From Rhizobium sp. GN54 (lineage in GTDB: Bacteria > Pseudomonadota > Alphaproteobacteria > Rhizobiales > Rhizobiaceae): a stretch of DNA of 64,000 bases. Below, piece after piece: positions 1 through 8,990 of this stretch. The stretch lies in NCBI RefSeq assembly GCF_021026345.1, contig NZ_JAJNCZ010000001.1, positions 868,001-932,000 of the forward strand. Direction: 5' to 3'. Position numbers and translations under genes: made by a program. The notes beneath the pieces were generated by a model. That model searched no databases and was not told the origin of the DNA. It was given only the letters and a program-made list of their open reading frames with translations. Position 1 is the first letter of the stretch. The number at the start of each line of letters is the position of its first letter.

Positions 1-369
1 ACCCTTCTGGTGGCGGCGATCGAGGTAGCTGCGGAACAGGGAATACTGCTCGCTCGACGGTTCGGCCGGATACTCATAGCCCACGAGATCGGCATTGCCG
101 GCGAGCACGCGCCGCATCGAGCGGGTCGGCCGGAACTCGTTGACGAGGATGCGCACCGAGATGCACGCCCGGCAGGTTTCGCAGGCGGGGCGGTAGGCGA
201 TGTTCTGCGAACGGCGGAAGCCACCCTGGGTCAAGAGGTCGTTGAGTTCGGGCGCGCGCTCGCCGACCAGATGGGTGAACACCTTCCGCTCCATTTCATG
301 CGGCAGGTACGGGCAAGCAGCCGGAGCCGTCAGATAGAACTGGGGAGCAGGGGTTGTTTGGGTATTCAT
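1..369 (-). CDS. bpt: Aminoacyl-tRNA-protein transferase (Bpt/Ate family), 3' end beyond window
   Basis: Transfers an amino acid from aminoacyl-tRNA to the N-terminus of proteins, marking them for ClpAP-type degradation (bacterial N-end rule). The 123 visible residues start [16 protein letters not shown] and carry the family's N-terminal cysteine-rich region, CPY followed by CETCRACIS, then a run typical of the family ([24 protein letters not shown]). Bpt enzymes transfer leucine and Ate enzymes arginine; alphaproteobacterial members are annotated both ways and the visible part does not decide. The gene reads towards the left edge and lacks its C-terminal acyltransferase half. It sits beside the RDD and hemB genes, as is usual in rhizobia. 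Confidence 0.88.
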   Translation of the reverse strand, partial: MNTQTTPAPQFYLTAPAACPYLPHEMERKVFTHLVGERAPELNDLLTQGGFRRSQNIAYRPACETCRACISVRILVNEFRPTRSMRRVLAGNADLVGYEYPAEPSSEQYSLFRSYLDRRHQKG

Positions 370-557
370 GTTTTCGGCGCGCGACTCCAACCGGGCCTGA
401 CGATCAATATTAGCATGGCGCAGTTGAGCAAAAGGTCAACCGGTCCGGGCCGGGCGAAACATTACAAATGAAGGGCACCCGGAGCCTCCTTTCGAAGAAT
501 GCCGACAGCGCAATGGCTGAGGCGCGGCTTCGGCGGGCGCACCGGATGCAAACGGTG

Positions 558-1019
558 CTAGGTGCTCGATCGCCTGACGACGACGGTGCCGAGCAGGAGA
601 TCATGCAAGAGGCGGCTGCGGTCGGTGAAGAGACCGATCAGCAGGATGAACGGCGTCAAAAGCGCATTGCCGATCCAGAACAGCACGAGGTAGACGACGG
701 AGGTGAGGAAATCCATCGGCCGCCCGTCGGTGCGCATGACGACGAGATCCATCACGTTCATGCCGACGCTCGCCTGGTTCGGCCCGCCGACCGTCAGGCC
801 GAAATAGAGCATGGCGACAATGACGAACAGAGCCGGATAGAGCATCCAGCCGAGCCCCAGCGTGATGATGCCGAGAAAGAAGACGACCACCGCCGCCGGC
901 ACCCAGAGGAGCGCCACGATCGCATAGTCGATCAGGAAGGCGAAGATCCGTCGCGACAGCACGCCGCGGTAGGCGCGCCAGTCCGTGCTCGGCAGACGAA
1001 CCTCGTCAATATTGCTCAT
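558..1019 (-). CDS. RDD family integral membrane protein
   Basis: A 153-residue inner-membrane protein of the RDD family, function unknown; some members affect ion or compatible-solute transport. The N-terminal segment has the conserved arginine and aspartates (LSRRIFAFLIDYAIVALLW), followed by a second hydrophobic hairpin (about residues 45-75), a GPNQASVGM turn typical of the family, and a third membrane segment. The C-terminal DRSRLLHDLLLGT is the usual family ending. I chose the ATG at 1019 over one 24 bases upstream because TAGGAG lies about 8 bases before it. It is probably transcribed with or near hemB and bpt on the same strand. Confidence 0.85.
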   Translation of the reverse strand: MSNIDEVRLPSTDWRAYRGVLSRRIFAFLIDYAIVALLWVPAAVVVFFLGIITLGLGWMLYPALFVIVAMLYFGLTVGGPNQASVGMNVMDLVVMRTDGRPMDFLTSVVYLVLFWIGNALLTPFILLIGLFTDRSRLLHDLLLGTVVVRRSST

Positions 1020-1129
1020 CGAATGGCTCCTACGTTCAATCATGTTCCTGATATGGGAATTGCCGGTGCGAATGCAACAAACGCACGCGGTATCCTCCGG
1101 AAAGCCGATGCGACGACCTGTTCGGGCCG

Positions 1130-2137
1130 TCAGCCCTTCTTCGCCAGCGCCCTTGCCACCTCGACGGCGAAATAGGTCAGGATGCCGTCGCAGCCCGCGC
1201 GCTTGAAGGCCAGCAGCGTCTCCATCATCACCCGGTCGCCGTCGATCCAGCCGTTCATCGCCGCGGCCCTGATCTGCGCATATTCGCCGGACACCTGATA
1301 GGCGAACACCGGCAGGCCGAACGCCTCCTTCATCCGCCAGCAGATGTCGAGATAGGGCAGGCCCGGCTTGACCATCAGCATGTCCGCCCCCTCCTCGACG
1401 TCGAGTGCCGCGTCGCGGATCGCCTCGGTGCCGTTGGCGGGATCGATATAATAGGTCTTCTTGTCGCCCTTCAGCAGCCCGCCGGTGCCGATCGCCTCGC
1501 GATAGGGCCCGTAGAAGGCGGAGGCGAACTTCGTCGCATAGGACATGATGCCGACGTTCTGGTGGCCGGCCTCGTCCAGCGCCTGGCGGATCACGCCGAT
1601 CCGCCCGTCCATCATCTCGGACGGCGAGATGATGTCCGAGCCGGCGTCCGCCTGGACGACGGCAGCCTTCGCCACCTGTTCCACCGTCTCGTCGTTGACG
1701 ATCTCGCTGCCGCGCAGGATGCCGTCATGGCCGTGGCTGGTGAAGGGATCGAGCGCCACGTCGGTGATCACGCCGATCTGCGGCACGTGCTGCTTGAGCG
1801 CCCGCGTCGCCTGATTGATGAGATTGTCGGCGGCGAGGCTGTTCGACCCCGTCTCATCGCGCAGGCTCATCTCGATGTTGGGGAAGGTGGCGAGCGCCGG
1901 CACGCCGAGGTCGGCCGCCTCCTTCGCCGCCTCGACCAGGCGGTCCACGCTCATGCGGTTGACGCCCGGCATCGAGGGGATCGGCTCCACGACGTTCGCG
2001 CCGGGAACGACGAAGACCGGCCAGATCAGGTCGTCGACCGTCAGCCTGCTTTCCTGCACGAGGCGCCTCGTCCAGTCCGCCTTGCGATTGCGGCGCATAC
2101 GCCGGTGGCCGGTGATCTGGTCGACGATGTTGGTCAT
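1130..2137 (-). CDS. hemB: Delta-aminolevulinic acid dehydratase (porphobilinogen synthase)
   Basis: Condenses two 5-aminolevulinate molecules to porphobilinogen, the second common step of haem and other tetrapyrrole synthesis, in the cytosol. At 335 residues it has normal length. Both Schiff-base lysines are visible, in YATKFASAFYGPYREA and in MLMVKPGLPYLD. The metal-site region reads VALDPFTSHGHDG, with aspartates where zinc enzymes have cysteines, so this is the Mg-dependent or zinc-independent type common in alphaproteobacteria. The start at 2137 gives MTNIVDQITGHRRMRRN and has AAGGA upstream; two further in-frame ATGs upstream would add residues not expected in the family. Confidence 0.95.
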   Translation of the reverse strand: MTNIVDQITGHRRMRRNRKADWTRRLVQESRLTVDDLIWPVFVVPGANVVEPIPSMPGVNRMSVDRLVEAAKEAADLGVPALATFPNIEMSLRDETGSNSLAADNLINQATRALKQHVPQIGVITDVALDPFTSHGHDGILRGSEIVNDETVEQVAKAAVVQADAGSDIISPSEMMDGRIGVIRQALDEAGHQNVGIMSYATKFASAFYGPYREAIGTGGLLKGDKKTYYIDPANGTEAIRDAALDVEEGADMLMVKPGLPYLDICWRMKEAFGLPVFAYQVSGEYAQIRAAAMNGWIDGDRVMMETLLAFKRAGCDGILTYFAVEVARALAKKG

Positions 2138-2281
2138 GGGTCCTGTCCTTGCGAGGTTCTGTGTGCTCATGGCATGCCGATCGCTCCATAGCAGAATGCG
2201 GCGCCCGCGCGAATGCGGCACGAAGCCCTTGTTGCGGACATTGACGCTTTATGGGCGGTGGCGGGCTGCTATTGTCCGCCC

Positions 2282-2719
2282 ATGGCTTCTGATTCTCCAA
2301 ACGTGCCGCGATGGACGCTGACGGACACGCTGTACATGCTGTTCCTGCGGATGATGGCCATCTTGTGCCTGTGGTTCGCGTTGCAGTACTGGGCGATGCT
2401 GACCGGCTTCTCGCTGGAGGGGAGGGGGCGCTTTGACCTCCTGCCGTCGGCCTGGAAGGCGGCCTCGACGGCACTGGCCGTCATGTTCCCCGTGGCCGCC
2501 GTCGGCCTGTGGCTGCTGGCGCCCTGGGGGGCTGTCATCTGGGTGCTCGCAGCGGCGACCGAGATCGCCATGCACGCGTTCTATCCCTCCATCTTCGGCA
2601 TCAAGCCGCTGCTCGTCATCGCCCATCTCGCGGTGGCCGCCGTCTACGTGCTTTTCCAGCTTGCCCTGTTCCTGCAGCGGCGCAAGCAGGCGCGTCAGGT
2701 AAGGACTGATTTACCCTGA
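2282..2719 (+). CDS. DUF6163-type small membrane protein
   Basis: A 145-residue protein with four strongly hydrophobic segments (about residues 18-38, 58-78, 80-98 and 105-127) and a basic C-terminal tail (LQRRKQARQVRTD). It matches the pattern of the rhizobial DUF6163 family, which sits next to ldtR in this order; the family name is from memory. Function unknown. I chose the ATG at 2282 because the frame upstream of it overlaps the divergent hemB promoter region and has no membrane-protein character. It is divergent from hemB and lies 122 bases before ldtR, on the same strand. Confidence 0.72.
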   Translation: MASDSPNVPRWTLTDTLYMLFLRMMAILCLWFALQYWAMLTGFSLEGRGRFDLLPSAWKAASTALAVMFPVAAVGLWLLAPWGAVIWVLAAATEIAMHAFYPSIFGIKPLLVIAHLAVAAVYVLFQLALFLQRRKQARQVRTDLP

Positions 2720-2841
2720 GACAGGGTCGCGTTCCGGTAAGGCGCTGTTAAGGCTGCGGTTTAAGTAGAATTTTAGACGCATTCGATAGGGTCTCACTCA
2801 AGGCGGGAACAGACACCGCCACCAAAACAGTGAGGCAGAAA

Positions 2842-3351
2842 ATGAACACGAAGCTTAAGCCGCAGGCACCCGCCATCGACCAGCAGGAAGTTGCGATCCG
2901 CAATCTCTATCTGGAATCCCTCCACCTCGTCGAACGCCTGCACCGTCGCCTGCTCGACGTCATCAAGGATGAATTCGACCGTGCCGGCCGTTCCGACGTC
3001 AACGCCGTCCAGGCGCTGCTGCTCTTCAACATCGGCAACTCCGAACTGACCGCCGGCGAACTGCGCTCGCGCGGCTACTACCTCGGCTCGAACGTCTCCT
3101 ACAACGTCAAGAAGCTGGTCGACCTCGGCTTCATCAACCACCAGCGCTCCCGCGTCGACCGCCGCTCGGTCCGCATCAGCCTGACCGAGAGCGGCCAGGG
3201 AGTGGCCGAGACGGTCGCCAGGCTCTACGAGCGCCACATCGGCTCGATCCAGCAGGTCGGCGGCATCGGCGAGAACGAGTTCACCGAGATGAACCGCCTG
3301 CTGCAGCGCCTCGATCGCTTCTGGAACGATAGCATCCTGTACCGCCTGTGA
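2842..3351 (+). CDS. ldtR: MarR-family regulator LdtR of an L,D-transpeptidase
   Basis: A 169-residue winged-helix MarR-family regulator. The DNA-binding part is visible as TAGELRSRGYYLGSNVSYNV (recognition helix) followed by the wing (HQRSRVDRRSVRISLTESG). The sequence fits LdtR, which in Liberibacter and Sinorhizobium controls the adjacent L,D-transpeptidase gene ldtP and stress tolerance (established for those species; transfer here is inference). The ATG at 2842 has GAGG about 8 bases upstream; a GTG 12 bases earlier is the alternative. Here the presumed target ldtP is not the next gene: two opposite-strand genes lie between them. Confidence 0.85.
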   Translation: MNTKLKPQAPAIDQQEVAIRNLYLESLHLVERLHRRLLDVIKDEFDRAGRSDVNAVQALLLFNIGNSELTAGELRSRGYYLGSNVSYNVKKLVDLGFINHQRSRVDRRSVRISLTESGQGVAETVARLYERHIGSIQQVGGIGENEFTEMNRLLQRLDRFWNDSILYRL

Positions 3352-3367
3352 TGGCGCCGGAAAGGCG

Positions 3368-3402
3368 CGGTCGCCGTATGCCGGAACGCGAAACGGCGAC
3401 CG
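3368..3402 (+). terminator. Inverted repeat after ldtR, possible terminator
   Basis: Perfect 10-base arms (CGGTCGCCGT at 3368-3377 and ACGGCGACCG at 3393-3402) enclose a 15-base loop, 16 bases after the ldtR stop and 57 bases from the stop of the convergent SGNH-like gene. There is no T-run on either side, so intrinsic termination is uncertain. Confidence 0.35.
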
Positions 3403-3459
3403 CCCGTAGCGCTGCGCTGACGCCTGTCCGATGCAGGCGCGCGCGCCCCTGAACTGAAA

Positions 3460-4254
3460 TCAGCGCCAGTCGGAATTTCCGGCGAGGCGGTCGAGCGCCG
3501 CTTCCAGGATCAACGCGCCATAGTCGGCATTCATGTGCTGCAGGTCGTGCTCCGGATGGTCGCTTTCGCTGTCGAGACGGACCGAACCCCGGCTGTACCG
3601 GCTATCGGTCATCGCCCCGTCCACCAAGATGTGCGCCGGCGGACGCATGACCCGCTCGCTCCTCATTACCTTCTCGACCGCGTCGAAATAGACCGAGGCA
3701 AGTTCCCGCCCCTTTGCGCCTGTCAGAAGGCCAAGGACGGGATTTGTATACTGCGTCCGAAGCTTGGCGTCCGAGGATGGCAGCGGCGTGGGCATGTAGA
3801 GAACGGCTGCCGCGCCCTGCTGTGAAATCCGGCTGACGAACTTGTGCGCGAAGCTCTTGCGAACCTTCGCGGCAACCAGTTCCTCGAACACCTTGGTCGA
3901 GACCAGATCGAATTCCGCCGACGCGCCAAGTGCTCCGTCGTCCAGCAGCCAGTATGGCCGCCAGCGATCCGTCAACTCCATGGTCTTGAGCAGTCCGAGC
4001 CCCGCCGCGACCACGATGATCGCATCGTAAGATTCCAGCGCGATCGCTTCCGTATCCATGGTCTTTGAGAAATATCGCTGGGAAATCTGTGTGGTCGCGA
4101 CGACTTTGCCGTCCTGGACGGCGAGTTTGCGAAAATGGGCACCTGGCACCCCCAGGAACGAAAGCTGGTGGTCGTAATTTCCTTTCAGTCTTTCCCAGCC
4201 GAGCTTCAGTGCTCCGATATGGGAGTTTCCGATGACGCAGATCGCCCTCGCCAT
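3460..4254 (-). CDS. SGNH-hydrolase-like protein, partner of the GSCFA gene
   Basis: A 264-residue cytosolic-looking protein of unassigned function. It opens with MARAICVIGNSHIGALKLGW, where GNSH looks like block I of SGNH/GDSL hydrolases. Near the C-terminus HDLQHMNADYG could supply the Asp-x-x-His pair of the triad, so an esterase or acetyl-transfer role is possible but unproven. No signal peptide or membrane segment is visible. Its ATG overlaps the TGA of the upstream GSCFA gene by one base (TGATG), so the two are almost certainly translated as a pair. The open frame continues upstream through the GSCFA gene, but that part is out-of-frame shadow. Confidence 0.6.
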   Translation of the reverse strand: MARAICVIGNSHIGALKLGWERLKGNYDHQLSFLGVPGAHFRKLAVQDGKVVATTQISQRYFSKTMDTEAIALESYDAIIVVAAGLGLLKTMELTDRWRPYWLLDDGALGASAEFDLVSTKVFEELVAAKVRKSFAHKFVSRISQQGAAAVLYMPTPLPSSDAKLRTQYTNPVLGLLTGAKGRELASVYFDAVEKVMRSERVMRPPAHILVDGAMTDSRYSRGSVRLDSESDHPEHDLQHMNADYGALILEAALDRLAGNSDWR

Positions 4255-5339
4255 CAGGCAAACGCCTCCAGCAGCGCTTCTTCGCAGATCACGTTGTCGG
4301 AAGACTTCCCGGCAGAGCGCTTGCCTTTCGCCTTTTGGCGTTTCCCGTCCTTGCCGGCACCAGCGCCAGCCTTCACGCCATGTGCTTTCAAGAACGTCTG
4401 CATGACGTGCTTGACGCCGTGCGGGTTCACGGAGCGCATGTTCGGCTCGTAGAAGAAGCCGCGGGTGGAAGGAGAGGCGATGATCTCGTAGGAGGGGAAA
4501 TAGTCGATATCGTCGAACCGGTTGCAGAGCGAGCCGCATACGGCACGCAGGACGGATTTCGAATAGGTCGTCGCCACCAGCACGTTCTGCCCCGAGGCTG
4601 TCGCCGCCAGGGGCACGGGCGAGACGGTGAAGAGGAAGCGCATTGCGGGATTGATCGCCTTGAGGATTGTCCGCACCTCGATCATGTCCTGCAGGATCTC
4701 CACGAAATCGAAGTTGACGAAGGCGAACGTCTCGTCGTCGAACTGCCCGGCGACGACGCCGGGGCAGGTCGGGTAGACGACGCCCGAACCGGTCGCGCGC
4801 CAGGCCTCGGTGAGGCCGAGCGTGAAGATGAAGATATCCGTCCTCTCCAGCATCGCCCGCACCTTCCCGAGGTGCTTGGAGCGATGGGCCATGGCTTCTG
4901 CCAGGCTGTCGAGCCCGGTGGGCTCCACGGAGGGCCGGAGCGCGTCGTAGTAGCGCCCGTCGCGCGTCCAGAAATCGCCCTCCCGAACCGTTCCCGCCTG
5001 GCTGTCCTTCAGCAATTGCAGCAACTGGCGGGCTGTATAGATATTGCCGTAGCGGGCGGAATAGATCCCGTAGCCATAGGTCTCGGCGAACCGGCGATCA
5101 AGGTCCTCTGGCGGCGGCTCCTGGTCGATGACGGAAAAGCCGCTCGCCTTCAACGCCCGGCCGACATGCTGTGCAAAACAGCTGCCCGCCACCGCGATCC
5201 GGTCCGCGGGGCCGATCGGGAAACGGGGCGAATAGAGGTCCTCCATATCCAGAGGGTGCCTATCCGCCACGGCGCTGCGCCAGTATCGGGACGGGGGGAG
5301 GTCGGTGTAGGGCGTGGAAACGGGGCGGTCCGAGGTCAT
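4254..5339 (-). CDS. GSCFA domain protein
   Basis: A 361-residue protein with the family signature AVAGSCFAQHVGRAL at about residues 49-63 and a long conserved body (YGIYSARYGNIYTARQLLQL, FIFTLGLTEAW, FTVSPVPLAAT, YSKSVLRAVC). GSCFA proteins belong to the SGNH-like clan and are suspected of hydrolysing or modifying acylated polysaccharide; no member of this type has a settled substrate as far as I know. The core ends near residue 325, followed by a lysine/glycine/alanine-rich tail (KAGAGAGKDGKRQKAKGKR). No signal peptide is seen. It is translationally coupled to the SGNH-like gene and divergent from ldtP, which suggests an envelope-related role (inference). Confidence 0.82.
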   Translation of the reverse strand: MTSDRPVSTPYTDLPPSRYWRSAVADRHPLDMEDLYSPRFPIGPADRIAVAGSCFAQHVGRALKASGFSVIDQEPPPEDLDRRFAETYGYGIYSARYGNIYTARQLLQLLKDSQAGTVREGDFWTRDGRYYDALRPSVEPTGLDSLAEAMAHRSKHLGKVRAMLERTDIFIFTLGLTEAWRATGSGVVYPTCPGVVAGQFDDETFAFVNFDFVEILQDMIEVRTILKAINPAMRFLFTVSPVPLAATASGQNVLVATTYSKSVLRAVCGSLCNRFDDIDYFPSYEIIASPSTRGFFYEPNMRSVNPHGVKHVMQTFLKAHGVKAGAGAGKDGKRQKAKGKRSAGKSSDNVICEEALLEAFA

Positions 5340-5685
5340 CGATCTGCTCTTGTCGCAAGCGAATGACGAGAAAGCCGTGCCTGGAGATTATTTCAGCTTT
5401 TCCCGAAGTGTAAACGATCAATCGGAATGTGTTGGCTGAGAGGCTGGATACAGCACCGGACATCACCCCGCGATCACGCCTGCGTGAGGCCGGCGTGTTC
5501 GCGCCAGACACGCTTTGGCCATATTACTGTGACAGCGAGAGGATGGCTCCAGCCATGCAGGTTCGGCATGGCCGGTCTCCGTTTGTTAACCCTGTTCGTA
5601 TTAGGTTCCGTGGGATATGGGCCGTGTGGCGCAAGATTCGTACGGGCGATGGTCGCTTGCGGCCGGGCAGAGAATGGTAGGATAG
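5340..5685 (+). other. Intergenic region between the GSCFA gene and ldtP
   Basis: 346 bases without a convincing gene; short open frames here have no ribosome site and no protein-like composition. The region must hold the divergent promoters. TTTGTTAACCCTGTTCGTATTAGG around 5580-5605 is the most AT-rich stretch, but I cannot fit a clear -35/-10 pair. TAGGAT lies 6 bases before the ldtP start. Confidence 0.5.
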
Positions 5686-7011
5686 ATGTCTCGCAAGATC
5701 GGAATTGATGTGTTTTCGCGCCGCGCCTTCCTGCGGTCCGCAGCCACTGTCGGCGCTGCCGCCGTTGCCGGATCGGCCGCCGCCCAGACCGCGATCGACG
5801 ACATCCTCAACGCCACGGGGCGGGGCAACTGGGACGACCAGTTCGACGCCAAGGCGTCGCGCACCGCGACCGCTGTCGTCTCCAACAATCCGATCTTCGG
5901 CCCCGGCTCGGCCGGCCACATCCAGCAGGCGATCTTCGACTACCAGAACATCGTCTCCAGCGGCGGCTGGCCGATGGTCAATGCCTCGCAGAGGCTCGAG
6001 CTCGGCGTCAGCGACGGCTCCGTCCAGCAGTTGCGCCAGCGCCTGATCGTCTCGGGCGACCTGCCGCGCTCTGCCGGCATCTCGAACGCCTACGATTCCT
6101 ACGTCGACGGCGCGGTCAAGCGCTTCCAGGCCCGCCACGGCCTGCCCGCGGACGGCGTGCTCGGCGAGTTCACGCTGAAGGCGATGAACGTTCCGGCGAA
6201 TGTCCGTCTCGGCCAGCTCCAGACCAACCTCATCCGCATCCAGGCCATGTCCGGCGACCTCGGCCACCGCTTCGTGATGGTCAATATCCCGGCCGCCTAT
6301 ATCGAGGCTGTCGAGAACAATCGTGTGGCGCTCCGCCACGCCGCGATCGTCGGCAAGATCGACCGCCCGACGCATGCCATCAACTCCAAGATCTACGAAG
6401 TCATCCTGAACCCGTACTGGACCGCGCCGCGCTCGATCATCGAGAAGGATATCGTGCCGCTGATGCGCAAGAATCCGAGCTACCTGAAGGACAACGCCAT
6501 CCGTCTGCTCGACGGCAAGGGCAACGAGGTGGCGCCGGAGACGATCGACTGGTACGCCGACAAGGCGCCGAACCTGATGTTCCGGCAGGACCCCGGCAAG
6601 ATCAATGCCATGGCCTCGACGAAGATCAACTTCCACAATCCGAACAACGAGTACATGCACGACACGCCCTCGCAGGGCCTGTTCAACAAGCTGATGCGCT
6701 TCGAATCCTCCGGCTGCGTGCGCGTGCAGAACGTCCGCGACCTCATCACCTGGCTGCTGCGCGATACGCAGGGCTGGTCGCGCCAGGAGATCGAGCGCGT
6801 CATCGCCACCCGCCAGAACACCCCGATCAAGCTCGCCCAGGAAGTGCCAGTCTACATCGTCTACGTCACGGCCTGGTCGGCGACCGACCGCGTCGTGCAG
6901 TTCCGCGACGACATCTACGAGCAGGACGGCGTGGCCGAACTGGCGCTGCAGACCAATATCGGCGTCGAACAGGCCGCCGGCCCGATCGACAGGGACTTCC
7001 TGCCGCAGTAA
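5686..7011 (+). CDS. ldtP: L,D-transpeptidase with Tat-type signal (LdtP)
   Basis: A 441-residue exported YcbB-type L,D-transpeptidase that forms 3-3 cross-links or attaches proteins to peptidoglycan. The N-terminus has a twin-arginine motif (SRRAFLRSAATVGAAAVAG), so export is probably by Tat. A peptidoglycan-binding fold follows (YVDGAVKRFQARHGLPADG, about residues 140-165), then the YkuD-type catalytic domain (about 200-390), with HDTPSQGLF and SSGCVRV; the catalytic cysteine is residue 344. TAGGAT precedes the ATG. By analogy with Liberibacter and Sinorhizobium it should be the target of LdtR, encoded 2.3 kb upstream. A strong hairpin terminator follows. Confidence 0.9.
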   Translation: MSRKIGIDVFSRRAFLRSAATVGAAAVAGSAAAQTAIDDILNATGRGNWDDQFDAKASRTATAVVSNNPIFGPGSAGHIQQAIFDYQNIVSSGGWPMVNASQRLELGVSDGSVQQLRQRLIVSGDLPRSAGISNAYDSYVDGAVKRFQARHGLPADGVLGEFTLKAMNVPANVRLGQLQTNLIRIQAMSGDLGHRFVMVNIPAAYIEAVENNRVALRHAAIVGKIDRPTHAINSKIYEVILNPYWTAPRSIIEKDIVPLMRKNPSYLKDNAIRLLDGKGNEVAPETIDWYADKAPNLMFRQDPGKINAMASTKINFHNPNNEYMHDTPSQGLFNKLMRFESSGCVRVQNVRDLITWLLRDTQGWSRQEIERVIATRQNTPIKLAQEVPVYIVYVTAWSATDRVVQFRDDIYEQDGVAELALQTNIGVEQAAGPIDRDFLPQ

Positions 7012-7034
7012 GCCTGCCCGCCGCGACTTTCGCA

Positions 7035-7067
7035 GGGCCGTGCAATCGGAAGGTTGCGCGGCCCTTT
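7035..7067 (+). terminator. Intrinsic terminator after ldtP
   Basis: 11-base arms (GGGCCGTGCAA at 7035-7045 and TTGCGCGGCCC at 7054-7064) pair with a single G-T wobble around an 8-base loop and are followed by TTT. It separates ldtP from glyA. Confidence 0.75.
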
Positions 7068-7200
7068 CCGTTGCGGCCGTCGGCCGGCGTCGTAATTGTT
7101 CCAAAGCCCGGCTCGAAATGCCGCAATCGGCACAGCGGATATTGCCCTTGCCATGCGAGGACGATAAACACCGTGCCACCGTCTTACAGGAGCCTCGAGG

Positions 7201-8499
7201 ATGAGCCTTTCTTCCAACACCGAAGCATTCTTCTCCCGCTCGCTTGCCGATACCGATCCGGATATTTTCGGCGCGATCGAGAAGGAACTCGGCCGCCAGC
7301 GCCATGAGATCGAGCTGATCGCTTCCGAGAACATCGTCTCGCGCGCCGTGCTCGAGGCCCAGGGCTCGATCATGACCAACAAGTATGCCGAGGGCTATCC
7401 GGGCAAGCGCTATTACGGCGGCTGCCAGTTCGTCGACATCGCCGAGGAACTGGCGATCGAGCGCGCCAAGAAGCTGTTCGGCGTCAACTTCGCCAACGTC
7501 CAGCCGAACTCCGGTTCGCAGATGAACCAGGCGGTGTTCCTGGCGCTGCTGCAGCCGGGCGACACCTTCATGGGCCTCGACCTGAACTCGGGCGGCCACC
7601 TGACCCACGGCTCGCCGGTCAACATGTCCGGCAAGTGGTTCAACGTCGTCTCCTACGGCGTGCGCGAAGGCGACAACCTGCTCGACATGGACGACGTTGC
7701 GCGCAAGGCCGAGCAGCACAAGCCGAAGCTCATCATCGCCGGCGGCACCGCCTATTCGCGCATCTGGGACTGGAAGCGCTTCCGCGAGATCGCCGATTCG
7801 GTCGGCGCCTACCTGATGGTCGACATGGCCCACATTGCCGGCCTCGTCGCCGGTGACCAGCATCCCTCGCCGTTCCCGCATTGCCACGTCGCCACCACCA
7901 CGACGCACAAGTCGCTGCGCGGCCCGCGCGGCGGCGTCGTCCTGACCAATGACGAGGACATCGCCAAGAAGATCAACTCGGCCGTCTTCCCGGGCCTGCA
8001 GGGCGGCCCGCTGATGCACATCATCGCCGCCAAGGCCGTGGCCTTCGGCGAGGCGCTCAAGCCGGACTTCAAGGACTATGCCGCCCAGATCGTCAAGAAC
8101 GCCAAGGCGCTGGCCGAGACGCTGATCGCAGGCGGCCTCGACATCGTCTCCGGCGGCACCGACAACCACCTGATGCTGGTCGACCTGCGCAAGAAGAACG
8201 CCACCGGCAAGCGCGCCGAGGCGGCACTCGGCCGCGGCTACATCACCTGCAACAAGAACGGCATCCCCTTCGACCCCGAAAAGCCCTTCGTCACGTCAGG
8301 CATCCGCCTCGGCACGCCGGCAGGCACCACGCGCGGCTTCAAGGAGGCCGAGTTCAAGGAGATCGGCAACCTGATCGTCGAGGTCCTCGATGGCCTGAAG
8401 GTCGCCAATTCCGACGAGGGCAATGCTGCCGTCGAGGCTGCGGTCCGGGAGAAGGTGGTCAAGCTGACCGACCGCTTCCCGATGTATCCCTACATGTAA
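7201..8499 (+). CDS. glyA: Serine hydroxymethyltransferase
   Basis: Interconverts serine and glycine with tetrahydrofolate/5,10-methylene-THF, the main one-carbon source of the cell; PLP-dependent and cytosolic. At 432 residues it has normal length, with the PLP lysine at about residue 237 in [14 protein letters not shown]. Other landmarks are [25 protein letters not shown] and the folate-binding NLLDMDDV region. AGGAGCCTCGAGG lies directly upstream of the ATG. It starts a compact run glyA-nrdR-ribD-ribE with gaps of 9, 2 and -19 bases, so one transcript is likely. Confidence 0.97.
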   Translation: MSLSSNTEAFFSRSLADTDPDIFGAIEKELGRQRHEIELIASENIVSRAVLEAQGSIMTNKYAEGYPGKRYYGGCQFVDIAEELAIERAKKLFGVNFANVQPNSGSQMNQAVFLALLQPGDTFMGLDLNSGGHLTHGSPVNMSGKWFNVVSYGVREGDNLLDMDDVARKAEQHKPKLIIAGGTAYSRIWDWKRFREIADSVGAYLMVDMAHIAGLVAGDQHPSPFPHCHVATTTTHKSLRGPRGGVVLTNDEDIAKKINSAVFPGLQGGPLMHIIAAKAVAFGEALKPDFKDYAAQIVKNAKALAETLIAGGLDIVSGGTDNHLMLVDLRKKNATGKRAEAALGRGYITCNKNGIPFDPEKPFVTSGIRLGTPAGTTRGFKEAEFKEIGNLIVEVLDGLKVANSDEGNAAVEAAVREKVVKLTDRFPMYPYM

Positions 8500-8508
8500 G
8501 GAGGCGGC

Positions 8509-8988
8509 ATGCGCTGCCCCTATTGCGCCTCGGAAGATACCCAGGTGAAGGATTCCCGTCCTGCAGAGGACGGGACCGCCATCCGCCGCCGCCGCATCTG
8601 CCCGGATTGCGGCGGCCGTTTCACCACCTTCGAGCGGGTGCAACTGCGGGACCTGATGGTGCTGAAGAAGACGGGCAAGAAGGCCCCCTTCGAGCGCGAG
8701 AAGCTGATGAAGTCGTTCGAGATCGCGCTGCGCAAGCGGCCGGTCGATCGCGACCGGATCGAGCGGGCGGTCTCGGGCATCGTCCGCAGGCTGGAGAGCT
8801 CCGGCGAGACCGAGATCTCTTCGGAGCAGATCGGCCTGCAGGTGCTGGAGGCGCTGAAGGCGCTGGATGACGTGGCCTTCGTCCGCTACGCCTCCGTCTA
8901 CCGCGACTTCTCCCATGTGGACGATTTCGAAAAGACGCTCAGCGAGGTCGCCGCGAAGATCGCGCGCGACCCTGGCGACGAGGGCTGA
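8509..8988 (+). CDS. nrdR: Transcriptional repressor NrdR
   Basis: Nucleotide-sensing repressor of ribonucleotide reductase genes. The 159 residues begin with a zinc ribbon (CPYC at residues 3-6, CPDC at about 31-34), followed by the ATP-cone domain ([20 protein letters not shown] onwards). AAGGAGG sits ideally before the ATG. It is placed between glyA and ribD, the usual rhizobial order. Target sites (NrdR boxes) are not expected here, since no nrd genes are in the window. Confidence 0.95.
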   Translation: MRCPYCASEDTQVKDSRPAEDGTAIRRRRICPDCGGRFTTFERVQLRDLMVLKKTGKKAPFEREKLMKSFEIALRKRPVDRDRIERAVSGIVRRLESSGETEISSEQIGLQVLEALKALDDVAFVRYASVYRDFSHVDDFEKTLSEVAAKIARDPGDEG

Positions 8989-8990
8989 GC

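Noticed and set aside
5524-8169. An 881-codon minus-strand open frame over ldtP and glyA
   Set aside because: Shadow of two well-identified plus-strand genes; composition is antisense-like.
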